Assembly (NCBI GenBank): GCA_027559495.1
Contig: JAMXSV010000023.1
Span: forward strand, 310,001 to 374,000
DNA length: 64,000 bases
Source of the DNA: Aurifilum marmelostoma
Taxonomy: Eukaryota > Ascomycota > Sordariomycetes > Diaporthales > Cryphonectriaceae
Reading direction: 5' to 3'
In this document: piece by piece, positions 35,201 to 46,797 of the stretch
Layout: every line of letters starts with the position of its first letter
How positions within the stretch are numbered: position 1 is the first letter of the stretch
The notes under the pieces: generated by a model
Databases searched by the model: none
What the model was told of the DNA's origin: nothing
The model's input: only the letters and a program-made list of their open reading frames with translations
Translations under genes and position numbers: made by a program

Positions 35201-37322
35201 AACGGAAGGCCCATCCACAAGGCTGTGCATAGATGTCGCGTCTCGATCTGGGCTCGAGGACCATACTGCCCCGTCGGGGACCGTCCCCTGTGTCAGATCT
35301 AGATCGTATGTAGATGGCACACTGATAAACATCAAAAGTCTAGACTGTAGCGACTTTTCCATTTGTATCTTCAAGTTCATCGTCCACCCAAGAATGCCAT
35401 GTTTATTTGAGACGTCTATTCATCCGGCCGGGGTGCGAAACAGTGGAACAAATTCCATGGAAACACATCTCTGAATAAATTCTTCCGCCTGGCTCCGATC
35501 ATCATGATGCATAGGAGTATACACATCGGAAAAGGAGGAATTGAACAGGATCTCCCCCGGGGTTTTCCCTTTTCCATATTGCTAGTCATGGGATGGTGCC
35601 CAGAGAAGGTATATTTCCACCCAAGGTTCAACGCGCGCGGCTTTGCATGGACACTCTTCACGTACCGTGGCACGTCTCTTGGGTTTTTGACAGCCGCATT
35701 GACTAGCAGCCAGTTCGTGGCCAGTTCTGGGGCCAATCTTTCTTTTCTTTCCGTCTCCCCCTCTCCCTTTCTTGGATTGATCCTGGGCTAACGTGTAGGT
35801 CTCTTACTTGGTGGCCTCTTCCCAAGTCACAATACCTATGATGGTGAGGACGTTCATCACCTTGACACTCACATTTTTTGGTCCTTTGATCTCTTTTTAC
35901 TGCTCTTCTTTTTCTGGCTTCCCGCTCTCGATTGTTCTGGTGTGCGAAAAGGGGGTCATGTCATACACATCCATCTGTACGCTGATGTTGAACGTCGATG
36001 TGCCCCCTTTCCCAGAAAAGAAGGACGGAAAGAGTATCCAGAGTGCGATCGTTCTCGCCTTGCTGATGCACTGCGACTTCACATGCTCAACACATGTCGC
36101 CCTGGATCGACACGTTCATGGTGCATCCGAGGCTGCCGGGAGCCACGGCCGTGGTATCATGTACGGCGTCGGGATGTTTCGCCGAGAGGGGTCTCCGGTC
36201 TTCTCCCGGACAAAAGAACCCCGCCGAATCAACCCGATGACAACGTTTGGGTTTCCAAGCTCGCAGCATGCATCACCGGTGGAGGGGCCCCAGGACCCCC
36301 CACAACAACACGAGACCTACTACTGTGTGTATATGCCTCTTTGCGGCAAAGGGGCCCACCAGGTTCCTTTTGGCATAGCCAAGCCTTTTATCATCTCCTC
36401 TCGTCCGTAGTAGAGGATCGATAGGTAGGTTAGTAGTAGGTCGGTAGTACGTGGCCGCGTGCTGTTGACGATTTTTTGAGGGAATACGGATCCGCACAGG
36501 GGGTACGGTGTACCGCAGCGATTGTGCCCATTGATCCGGGATTCTGTCACCCGCCAAGAGGGGAAGGACTAAGAAAGAGGAAAAAAATAAGGTCTGCGTC
36601 ATTTTCTCGATGCGGCTGCGGGAGCGCCATGGCGTGTAGCACTAATCCTCAGCTGTGTGCTTAGGATGTCTAAGATTTGGAGGAGAGGAGAGGAGGAATA
36701 AAGGAGAGGGAAAAAAGCCAAAGAAAAAAAAAGAGGAAAAAAAAAGAAAAAAAGAGCACGAGAGGCATTCTCGAGCTGTCTAGGTATAATAATAACATCG
36801 TTCTTTCCTCTTCTGTATAAAACTCGATACCGATGTCGGGCGACAACTGCGAGTGCGAACTTTCACCGAGAATTCTCCTGGGCGCGTCTAGTCTCTCGTT
36901 GGCACTCTTTGGCAGTGGATTTTTTTGCGCTGGAGAGAAGGCTTATCAGCTATTCAAGATTTGCTTATCGTTCTCGTCATCCTGGGTCCCTGAGCGGGAA
37001 AGCGAAAAAAGAAAGTGAGAAGGAGGACCAAAGAGAGAGAGAGAAAAAAAAAAAAAAAAAAAAAAAAAAGACGCGCTTGTAGTCCCGCAGGCCCGCCTTC
37101 CCACCCCCCCCCCCCAAAGACCACACATCCTTGAATTTCCATCGATCCTCGACACCGCACCTACAGAAAGAAACCTCTCGTTCTACTACTTAGTATCTCT
37201 TGCATTGCTGTCCGATTGATCCTCAGCGTTCACCATCTTTTGTTTTCTTTTCCTAGAGATATCTCTATACCCTAGAGCTCCTAAAAGGCCTCTGCGCCTC
37301 CGTCTTCGTCCCCGCCGAAGCT
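32246..37322. other. Divergent 5-kb spacer
   Basis: Spacer between the membrane protein and NADH dehydrogenase starts. Next to the membrane protein start the coding strand is pyrimidine-rich (about 32340-32530), a typical leader. On the other side is a polypurine tract of over 100 bases (about 36680-36765), a run of 26 adenines (37044-37069) and a C run (37106-37116). A TTTTCTTTTCCTAG sequence at 37243-37256 could be the acceptor of a leader intron. The 200-codon frame at 35808-36410 has no family features and I do not call it a gene. Confidence 0.5.
37044..37069 (+). repeat. Poly(A) homopolymer, 26 bases
   Basis: An uninterrupted adenine run after a GA repeat, about 250 bases upstream of the NADH dehydrogenase start. 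Poly(dA:dT) tracts commonly keep promoters free of nucleosomes. Confidence 0.9.
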
Positions 37323-39287
37323 ATGGCTTCCTCATCGCGAGCTCTCGGGCTGAGCAAGCTCGCGGCACGCCAGTCCGGAATCGTACCTCGCCTCCTGAAC
37401 CCTACAGCTCGTTCTCTCAGCACTTCCACCTCTGCTGCTACCTATAGACAGACAGCCCTCAACCGCAGGATACGACCTGTCGCCCTCCGCTCCCAACAGC
37501 GCCAGTACTCGGATGCGCCTCCCCCACCGCCCAAGAAGAAGCCTGGGAAGCTGAGGAAGACGCTCAGGTGGACATGGCGCCTCACGTACCTGTCCGTCCT
37601 GGGCTCCATCGCATATGTCGGCTATGAGGTCTGGGAGAGCAGAAACCCAGATGCTCAGGTCAACCCAGACCCCTCCAAGAAGACCCTTGTGATCCTTGGT
37701 AAGCTTCTTCTCTCTGCAACTCCCTGCCCTGCGCCAATTGGTATTCCGTGAGGTGCCAAAGATGAGAGAACCATATCCCGTGCTGACAAGGAATGCCTCC
37801 CTCTTGCTGTTGTGTAGGCACCGGCTGGGGCTCTGTCGCCCTCCTCAAGAAGCTCGACACCGAGAACTACAATGTCGTCGTCATCTCGCCCCGCAACTAC
37901 TTCCTCTTCACGCCCCTCCTGCCCTCCTGCACCACCGGCACCATCGAGCACCGCTCCATCATGGAGCCTGTCCGCACGATCCTCCAGCAGAAGAAGGCCG
38001 CCGTCAAGTACTACGAGGCCGAGGCCACCTCCATCGATTCCGACCGCAAGGTCGTCCGCATCAAGGACGAGTCCGAGATCAAGGGCAGCGTGTCCGAGAC
38101 CGAGGTTCCCTATGACATGCTGGTGATCGGTGTGGGCGCCGAGAACGCCACCTTTGGTATCCCCGGTGTGCGCGAGAACGGCTGCTTCCTGAAGGAGATT
38201 GGTGATGCCCAGCGCATCCGCAAGAAGATCATGGACTGTGTCGAGACGGCCGCGTTCAAGGACCAGGACCCGGAGGAGATCAACAGGCTGCTGCACATGG
38301 TTGTCGTGGGCGGCGGCCCGACGGGTGTCGAGTTCGCCGGCGAGCTGCAGGACTTCTTCGAGGAGGACATCAAGCGGCTGATCCCGGACATCAGCGACCG
38401 CTTCAAGGTGACGCTGGTCGAGGCCCTGCCCAACGTGCTGCCCTCCTTCTCCAAGCAGCTGATCGACTACACCGAGAGCACCTTCAAGGAGGAGAAGATC
38501 GACATCCTGACCAAGACCATGGTCAAGAAGGTCACGGACAGGACCATCGAGGCCGAGGCATCCAAGCCCGACGGCACCAAGGAGCGCGTCACCATGCCCT
38601 ACGGCCTCCTCGTCTGGGCCACCGGCAACGCCGTCCGCCCCATCGTGAAGGACCTGATGGGCCACATCCCCGCGCAGAAGGACTCGCGCCGCGGCCTGGC
38701 CGTCAACGAGTACCTCGTCGTGCAGGGCACCCGCGACATCTGGGCCGTGGGCGACTGCGCCGTGGCCGGCTATGCGCCCACGGCCCAGGTGGCCTCGCAG
38801 GAGGGCAACTTCCTGGCCAAGCTGTTCAACAACATGGCCAAGACGGAGGCCCTGGAGCAGAACATCCGCGAGCTGTCGAGCACCCTCAACCTGAAGCCCG
38901 GCAACGCCGCCGAGGTGGCCCGCCAGATCGAGGACTACGAGCGCCAGCTGCGCCGCGTCAAGGACATCAAGCCCTTCCACTACTCGCACCAGGGCAGCCT
39001 GGCGTACATTGGCAGCGAGAAGGCTGTCGCCGACGTTGCCTGGTTCAATGGCAATGTTGCCTCTGGTGGCACCTGGACCTACCTGTTCTGGAGGAGCGCG
39101 TACCTCTCCATGTGCTTCAGCAGTGAGTTTCCATCTATCCTTGGGGTTTTTTTTTTTTTTTTGTGATACCAATGTTTGTCAGCCAACAAGTACTAATGTG
39201 AAATATTGAACAGCTCGGAATCGCCTCTTGGTGCTGAACGACTGGGTCAAGTCCAAGCTCTTTGGACGTGATGTATCCCGGGAGTAA
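37323..39287 (+). CDS. Alternative (type II) NADH:ubiquinone oxidoreductase, mitochondrial
   Basis: A non-proton-pumping, rotenone-insensitive FAD enzyme that passes electrons from NAD(P)H to ubiquinone at the inner mitochondrial membrane. Exons are 37323-37698, 37818-39122 and 39214-39287, all in phase, giving 584 residues. The last intron has a perfect TACTAAT branch sequence. The N-terminus is an Arg/Ser-rich presequence. A hydrophobic anchor follows (about residues 84-101, LTYLSVLGSIAYVGYEVW), as in external NDE-type enzymes. The first Rossmann motif VILGTGWGS is split by intron 1. The second is VVVGGGPTGVEFAGE (about 287-301). IWAVGDCA and the C-terminal membrane-binding region RSAYLSMCFS..NRLLVLNDWVKSKLFGRD are typical. 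No EF-hand insertion is present, unlike the calcium-binding NDE form, so this is probably an NDE2-like paralogue. Confidence 0.93.
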
Positions 39288-40047
39288 AGTCGAAGTTGAT
39301 TTATAGTAGAGAAAAAGACAGAAGAGAGAAGGAGGGAGAGAGAGACAACGCATACAGAGAGCAGGAGTGGGACCAGAGATGGGAAGATGTCCATTCGAGG
39401 GGCGGTAATATACGTGCTTGATGTTATCCCATGTCTGGTCCTTTATTTCAGGCGTCACGCGAGAATCAGGATGGGAATAGGACGGGATAGACTTCTGGCA
39501 CCAGGAAGGGTTTTTTTTTCTTCATTTTCCCCCTCTTCTTTGTTATACCTGATCCGGTAAACACAGATCACACACACACACACCCACCCAAAACACTATA
39601 GACATGGGAGATGCTGCTCATTTGGGACTTAGAAGTGGGGAGAGGGAGGCCAAGTTGGATTTTGTTTTTGTATTCTCAACATTTTATATGTCAGCTTCAG
39701 CATGTATGTACGGAGCATGTGACAATATTGTATTCAAATATTCGATGGGAATGACTGGAACCAGTTCAGTGTCTTGTGTCTAATATAAGGTAGACTTGTG
39801 TGTGTTGTCCCTACTTCATCTGATTGAGACAACACAAAGTCGTCTGATGATCTTCATGCTTGCTTTTATGTCTGGTATTGGACCTTTTAAGTTTATTCCT
39901 AAATACTAAGCAACTCTTGAATTGATATTGACAAGCCCTTTTCTATCGCTACAAGCCCCCTCCCCCACCCCGTCCTCTCCCCATCAGACTTTCACATTTC
40001 CAACACCCAAAGGAAAAGGAAAAGAGGAGAAAAAAAACCCCCCCTTC
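39288..40047. other. Convergent intergenic spacer
   Basis: Short convergent 3' space of the NADH dehydrogenase and phosphoesterase genes, A/T-richer than the coding DNA. It has a CA repeat at about 39567-39582. Nothing else is seen. Confidence 0.6.
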
Positions 40048-40387
40048 TCAGGAATAATCACAAGTCGCGCAAAAAGTATCCTGGTCCGGCGTCTCGGGAT
40101 ACACATCCAGCCCGTACGTCGAGTTCAGCACGACGGACCCGACCACGCCCGCGTCCTCGGTCCGGATCCACGTGTCGACGGCCAGGTCCTGCAGCCGGGC
40201 CTCGGTCACGAGGATCTGCCGCGAGCCCCGGATCCAGCGGCCGTAGCCGCCGTAGCCCGTGTGCTGGCCGAAGCAGAGGTTGAGGCCGTTGCCTGCTAGG
40301 TTTAGGCTTGGTGTGGCGACGTCCCACTTGTAGCACCAGGTGTCGCCTGTTCAAATGATGATTGATCATCAGTTTCAGGGGAAGAGG

Positions 40388-40430
<43 letters not shown>

Positions 40431-41690
40431 TAACAAGAACAGAGAGGAAGGAAGGAAAAAGGAAGGAAAAAAAGAGGCCCTCACCATGATCATGTCCCGA
40501 AAAGACCCCCATCAACCCCTCGGTAGCAAGCAGAGCCTCCATAAACGGCCCGTCCTGGCCCCCATAGGCACATCCCGCCGTCCCGTCCGCACACCACCCC
40601 TGGCCCTGCGCCGCGAGGGGCACATCGTCGTTCACCCCGGGCTGGTACGCGGGCCGCACCCCCTGGTCCGCCTGCAGCGCCTGCGCCGCCGCCACGGGGA
40701 TGTGCACAAACGCCAGCGAGGGTATGGCCCTGCCCCAGGCCCCGGAGAGCTCGTCGCGCGCCGAGCCGAACCACGCCGCGACGCTCTCGTCGACCCAGCA
40801 CGGCTGCGGCGTCGTGTTGCCCTCGGCGTCGAGCTGCTGGTAGTACTTGCCGCCCCGGCTGTCAAAGAACCAGAGGATCAGCTCGGGCGCGCAGGTGGGA
40901 GATGCTGAGCCCTCTCCGCCGCCGCCGCCGCCGCCGCCACCACCACCACCCATCGCCCCGCTTCCGAACGAATCGGCACAGCTGGACCCGTACACGGGGA
41001 GGTAGTAGTTCGTGACGCCCGCCTGCTGCAGCTGCTCCTCCCCTCCCCCGGCGGCAGAAACCATGTTGCCCGTGCGCGAGTTGGGCCACAGGGTCTCGCG
41101 CTCCCAGAGGGCCTGGCGGGACAGGTTGAAGTCGCTGTCGTGGTTGCCGTAGGTGGAGGCCCAGGTCAGGCCGCGGGCGACGAGGGGGGCGACAATCTCG
41201 TCGACGTAGGCGGTGGCGTTCTCGAGGAAGGCGTTCTCGCCTGTGATCAGGTCGCCGTTGAGGACGACGAGGTCCGGGTCCTCGTTGTCGAGGATGGTGT
41301 TGATCACCCTGACGGAGTTGATGTCTTGCTGTGGTCCCCAGCTGTCCCAGGCATCTGTGGTTTGGTGTTAGCTCTGTCGTGTCGTTCTTGGTTCTGTTTC
41401 CTCCTTTACTGTTGTTTGTTTTGTAGTGACAACAACAATTCTATTGAAATCCCCCCCCCCCCCCCCGGGCAAAGAAAAGAAAAAAGAATTAACTCACTCT
41501 CCCCAAAGTGCAGATCTTCAAATACTGCAATCTGAAAAGTGCCATCATCACGAAACCTGAGAGGCCCCAATGCATTGTTGTTCTTGTTGTTGGTGTTGTC
41601 TGCATGATAACTCCCCCTACCACCCAGAGGTCCCTGAATGGAGGGAACAACAAGCCACACCAGCCAGAGCAAGGAGAAATGAGCAGCCAT
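40048..41690 (-). CDS. Secreted calcineurin-like metallophosphoesterase
   Basis: Three exons, 41690-41498, 41354-40485 and 40346-40048, join in phase to give 453 residues. Introns are 143 and 138 bp. The N-terminus MAAHFSLLWLVWLVVPSIQG is a signal peptide. Metal-binding blocks are in order: D59-L-H61 in FEDLHFGEN, GDLITGEN (about 98-105), YGNHDSD (134-137), FVHIP, and GHDHG (351-355). The family is the Dcr2/purple-phosphatase-like branch of calcineurin-type enzymes in fungi. The substrate is not evident. A run of 12 glycines in the middle of exon 2 is encoded by a GCC/ACC-type repeat and looks like a lineage-specific insertion in a surface loop. The downstream intron carries a long GA repeat and the upstream one a C homopolymer. 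Confidence 0.88.
40390..40427 (+). repeat. GA dinucleotide microsatellite in an intron
   Basis: About 19 AG units inside intron 2 of the phosphoesterase gene. On the transcribed strand it reads as a CT tract about 44 bases upstream of the 3' splice site, where it extends the polypyrimidine tract. Confidence 0.9.
41451..41466 (+). repeat. Homopolymer of 16 C in an intron
   Basis: Lies within intron 1 of the phosphoesterase gene (a G16 tract in the transcript), about 30 bases after the donor. Confidence 0.9.
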
Positions 41691-42386
41691 ATTATGTGCT
41701 CAGCCAAGCTGGATATGGTGGTGGGTGGGCAGCTGTACAATTGAGGACAACCACAACAACAATGAAGAGAAAGTCCAGAACTGTAGAGAAATGAATGGAT
41801 GCATTATCTCACCTGAAAAAGAAATATACAAGACTGGTTTATATACGACTTTTCTGAGGCTTAGAAAAATAGAAGTCTGCACAAAGAGCCTCCCTGGGAA
41901 GATTTTTGAGGAAAGTCTCATGTATAGCCCAGAATACATATGAGTTGTGGTGGCTGGGAATATGTGGAATGTAAGGGCTGATCCTCCACCACCACAACCA
42001 GAATAAGACCTCCGTCCTCCCTTGATGGAAGACTGTTTGGTTGTGTGAAACAGCACCCGCGCGAGAACGTGCTGTATCTTATGATGATAGAAAAGATTTC
42101 ATCAGATTACTTCTGCGAGAGACGTACAGAGGTGAATAGGAATCAATATAAGGAGCGCTTCTTACCATATGAGGAGGGTATCTGTGTGCTTCGTGCCAAA
42201 AAAACAGGCCAATACTGTAATGCAAGAAACAAGAAGAATTCAAAAACACTATCCAGAATGCCGTCATCACCGTGACCCATATGTCCCCACGCCTCAAACA
42301 GTATACGCGCCACCATACCTTCTATCTAGTCGTCTTTCATTGGTCAGTACTGATCCAGATCGAGCAGCAAAGAACAAGAACAAACA
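41691..42386. promoter_or_regulatory. Spacer between Sip3-like gene and phosphoesterase
   Basis: This 0.7-kb spacer holds the promoter of the phosphoesterase gene and the 3' end of the Sip3-like gene. It is visibly A/T-richer than the rest of the window. No gene or clear factor-binding site is recognised. Confidence 0.45.
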
Positions 42387-45300
42387 CTATGCATTAACCA
42401 TCTTCATCCTCGTCAACAGGATATTGTCCTTCTCTATCCTGCAGCTCCCGCAGTACTCGCCGTGCCACTGTCTCAGCGATGCAATCCTCTTCTCATCAAT
42501 GGGCCGCATGACCTTTTGCTGCCCACCCGCACCAGAATCAGCACCACTAGCGCCTGCCGTGCTGCTGCTGCTGCTGCTGCTTCTGCTGCTACTATTACTG
42601 CTGTTGTTGTGGTCAGTCAGCATCATCTTGACCTGTTCACACCTTAGGTTCTCGTCCAGGAGCCAGTTCTCCCACTCGCTCTGGATCATCTCCTTCTCGA
42701 TGCTGTTGACCACGCGCATGGCCACCAGGAGATCGTGGCGGTACGAGCCTAGCCTCTGCCGCGTGCGTCGGAGCCGTCGTGCTGTGGCCTTGCTGTTGGC
42801 CGAGGAGAGAGTGGCGCCGGCCTCTTCATACGGTGAGTCCAGTGAGGTGTTGTTCATGATGGAGCGAAATGTATCGTAACTAAGAAAAAAAAGGAAAGGA
42901 AAAAAAAAGTCAGCGGACAGAGTTGCAAATATATATATATATATACACACACACAAGAGCGTAAGAGGGCAGGGTGTCGAAGACATACCATTCGCTGACA
43001 CCATCTGGAGCGACGACAACTGGTGCCAGCACCGCCTCCTCAAGGTCCGCGATGTAGACAGCCTTGCTCATCATGGTGTTAGGCCCCACACCGATGCGGG
43101 ACATGAACTTGGCCGCGTTCCTCTCGGTCCACCAGCTCGAGCCCTCGCGGCCGGTGAAGACGGCATTGGTGAGCAGGCTCAGCGCCAGCGCCGCCAGGAT
43201 GACCCTGTGCGCGGTGAAGACGCTGAAGATCTTGCGCAGCCCGGCAAAGGTCCACATCAGCAGGCTCGTCGCCACGCTCTCCAGGATGCTCCGCAGTGTC
43301 TCCAGCACCATCTCCGTCAGCGTGCGCGGACGGATCATCTTCTGGCCCTTCTTGCCCGGCATCACGGCCGTGCCGTCCTCCTGGGTCTCGCCGGGCGTGA
43401 AGATGACCACCTGTGTCTGCTGGCCGATGTTACCGTAGACCTGGATCGCCCGCTTGGTGCGGCTGTGCGGGCCCAGCTTGCGCACCTGGTCCGTCGCCAC
43501 GTCGGCCAGCTCCTCGGCGTCGCGCCGGGCGTCCTCGAGCGCCTGCCGCTGTACGAGCGCCTTGGACAGGGGTGGCTTCTTGGACCACTCCACCTTGGTG
43601 TACAGGGCCAGCTTGCACTTGGACTTGGCGACGTGCGTGATGACGACCTTGGTGATGATCTTGAACGAGGACGAGTGCGGGAGGTGCCAGGGCGTCTTGA
43701 TGTATGTGACGACGTAGGTGAAGTGGTCGCTGAAGACGTCGATGACCTGCTGGTCCACCACGTCCTTCTCGGCGTTCTTCTTGGCGTAGGCCACGATGCC
43801 AAACGTGCCCACCTTGAACTTGAACTCGCGGCTCATCTTGCCCTGGTCCATCAGCTGCCAGGGCCCCTGCGCGATCTCCTTGGCGCGCCGCTCGAAGTAG
43901 AGCTTGGGGAAGATGAAGGACTTGTCGCCAAAGAGCACGTGGAAGCAGCCCTTGGAGCTGAGCTCGAAGTTGCGCTCCTCCACCGCCGCGCCCATGTCCT
44001 CTGGCTCGTACACGACCGGGTGTGCGGGGAGCTGGAACTTTGGCACTGGCTTGCGCACCGCGCGCGCTGCCCTGTCCCGGGCATTGTATACGTTCCTGTA
44101 CACCGGTCTGCCGGCGGCAGTGCCATCATCAATGGGTGTGTTTGAGGCTACCTCCTCCCAGCTCTCTGCGCTGGGGCTCTTCTTCTCGTACTGCTCCGTC
44201 TCCAGGTTTGTCAGGGCCGTGATCAGCTCCGAGGTGTTCATGGGCTCCTCGGACTGCAGGTCGTCGACGAGGAGGTTCAGCCGGGAGTGCAGCAGGTTGA
44301 GGTCGAGCAGGAACGTCTTGATGATGATCCTGGTGAGGCCGGTGTTGTTCATGTTCTGGCTGAGGTGCAGGTAGATGAAGTCGCAGTCCCGGCCCGGCGC
44401 GGCGGTGACCTCGGAGATGATGTCCAGGCTGAGGGTGTATGCGATGACGAGGCCCATCTGCTGGCCGTAGAAATACATGTTGTCAGAGGTCACGTAAATG
44501 CGGCCGTTGCCCATCATGCCCTTACTGGCCACAGAGCCCTCGACGGGCGTGCTGGTCCAGGCGGCGTTGAACACCATGACCAGCTTCTCCTCGAGCGGCA
44601 CGTTGGGGAACAGCAGCCTGAACTGTGGATGGTGCGCCTTGAGCTCGCCTGGGTACTTTGGCGGGAAGGTCTCGCCCGCCACCATCTGAGTCCGGACCTC
44701 AGGGACAGCATTGGCTCCGCTGCTGAGAGTCTTGCGGTGAGCCAGGACCGAGGAGGTGCTCTCGCCGCTGGCAGGCACGATCTGTGTCTGCGCCGACACC
44801 AAGGGGTCATCGTCCAACCTGAGGTACTTTGTGTCGTCCTCCCTGGATGAGTACAGGGTACTCCAGGGAATACTGCCCCAGTAGTTTGCGACCACAGCTG
44901 TCGGCAGGGTGGGATGGTTGTCCGCCCCCGCAGTCCTCCCCGCGCTGACAGACACGGCAGCCCTGGTGAGGAAGGTCGACGTAGGCGCTCGTGCGAGCGT
45001 GGACGGCGCAAGGCTGCTGTGTTTTATGTCCTCGATGGGCTGCAGCCTGGGCGAGGAGCCAGCTGCAGCCAGGTTCGTGACGGAGGCGTTGTAGGCGGCA
45101 TAACCTGGCAGGAGGTTGGAACTCGAGCTGATGAGGCCCGCGATGCCGGCGGAATCGCCGCCGCCGCCGCCCCCAAAGGCCTGTCTTCTGTGAAGCTCGA
45201 TCCTCTGCATGATGCGCGCGGCGTGTTCCCTGCCAGACTCGCCCTCCTCACGAGGGAGATCTCGGGCGATGTCCCGTGCTAGGCCCGTGACAGAGCGGCG

Positions 45301-46797
45301 AGGAGCAGCGCCGACACCGCCGACGTCAAAGCTTGCGCGTGCGGCATCCGTGCCGGGCATAGGCAACGTTCCGGTCCTGTCAAGGTGCATGCCATCCTCG
45401 AGGCCCTCGATGCTCTTTGCTGAGAACTCGGGGATCGTGGGCGGGGTGATGGCAAAGGCAGGGTCGATACCTCCTCCCGTCAGCCCCTTGGTGTCGCGGT
45501 CTGCGCTGGCATCAAAGGCTTGCTTCTTGGCGACCTCGAAGACCTCGAGCCACTCCTGCAGCTCTGCCTGCGTCTCTGACTGCAGCATGATGTTCTGTGA
45601 CTTGGTCTTGATCTCGAAGCAGAAGCGCCGCTCCTCGCCAACAGCAGGCCGGGTGTTGCAGAGCAGCACGCCAATCTCGTCGCCCTGGAGCACCCCCTGT
45701 GGGCCCTGGACCAGCCAGCCGAAGATGCCGTTGCGGCAGTAGTACCACCGCCTGATCCAGGTGGTCCTCGCAGGCTTGCCGCTGACGGTCTTGAGGAACA
45801 GCCAGCCCTGCTTCTCCGAGATGACGGCCTTGTCGTCCTTGGGCTGCACGTTGACGGGGCCCCTGGAGCCCAGGAAGGCGACCGTGGACGAGCTGTAGTC
45901 CTCGAGCTCCCTGGAGGGCTTGAAGGTGGCGACGGCGTTCTCGCCCACGTCGCGCCTGGCGGCCTGCAGCTCGCGCCTGAAGACAGCCTCGCTGGCCTCC
46001 ATGTCCCTGGACCAGCCCCTGATGCGGTCCATCTCGTCTGCGAACCTATTGGACCCAAACGAGACGTCGCGCCACCGCCGCATCTCCCTCCAGACGTCCG
46101 AGGCGACGCGCACCAGCAGCCTGTCGAGGGTGAAGCGGAGCTGGGGCGCGAGCTGGCAGTAGTCCATCGAGGCCTTGAGATAGGCCTTGCGGGTCTCGTA
46201 CACTGCAAAGGCGTCCTCGCGTAGGGACGAGGGCTCCTTGGTCTTGGTCTGGGCGACGTAGCGGCCCAGCGTCGTGTCAAATGTCCGCTGGGCGGCGTCC
46301 AGGGTCTTGCGCGCCTCCTTGAAGGTCCGCAGCTCACCACTCAGGAAGTTCCTGATAGGCTCAGCGGCCAGCCCGTCCATACGCCTCATCACGCCCAGGA
46401 TCTGACCCCACCAGTCCTTCTGGGCATCGCCCACGCGCTTGAGCGAGAGGAGGGTGTAGTCCGGGTCGATGAGCCCATCGAGACCTGCAGGTATGGTCTG
46501 CCGCAGGTATGAATTGATGGTTTCCTCGAGGGCAAGTATGTCGTGGGAGACCTTGGACGAGGACCGCACGTAGCCCTCGAGCCATCGCTCGGCGTGTTCG
46601 ATCTGGTCGGCGAAGTGTATCACGGCGCAGCGGAAGGTTGGAGAGTCGAGGGCGGCTTCGTTTAGGCCGACAGGCATCGCTGGATTGTGGGAGGACGGGT
46701 GGGAGGAGGAGGAGCCAGCAGCGGGAGCAGCAGCGGAAGCAGCAGCAGGAGCAGGAGCAGGAGGTGCTGCTGCGGCCGTTCCGCCAGGGTCGGCCAT
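42387..46797 (-). CDS. Sip3/Lam3-type sterol transport protein (BAR-PH-GRAM-VASt-TM)
   Basis: A LAM-family protein thought to move sterol between the ER and plasma membrane at contact sites. Two exons, 46797-42989 and 42879-42387, with one 109-bp intron in phase, give 1433 residues. The order matches yeast Sip3/Ysp1: an Ala/Pro-rich start; a helical BAR-like region (about 45-290); a PH domain (about 330-440, KQGWLFLKTVSGKPARTTWI then FCFEIKTKSQNIMLQS); a disordered Gly/Ser region; a GRAM domain (about 725-800, FRLLFPNVPLEEKLVMVFNA then YVTSDNMYFYG); a StART-like VASt domain (about 940-1100, CFHVLFGDKSFIF then PWQLMDQGKMSREFKF); and hydrophobic segments near residues 1195-1235. The intron falls in the cytosolic or luminal tail. 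That tail ends with a Ser-rich run encoded by a trinucleotide repeat at 42561-42605. The gene has a high-GC coding sequence with several antisense shadow frames. Confidence 0.92.

Noticed and set aside
35808..36410. 200-codon frame in the 5-kb spacer
   Set aside because: Composition is unlike protein, other phases are open too, and there are no motifs or splice-supported extensions.
37655..39172. 505-codon open frame antisense to the NADH dehydrogenase
   Set aside because: It mirrors a high-GC3 coding exon, where the opposite strand is open by codon bias. It has no family features, while the sense frame has all motifs.
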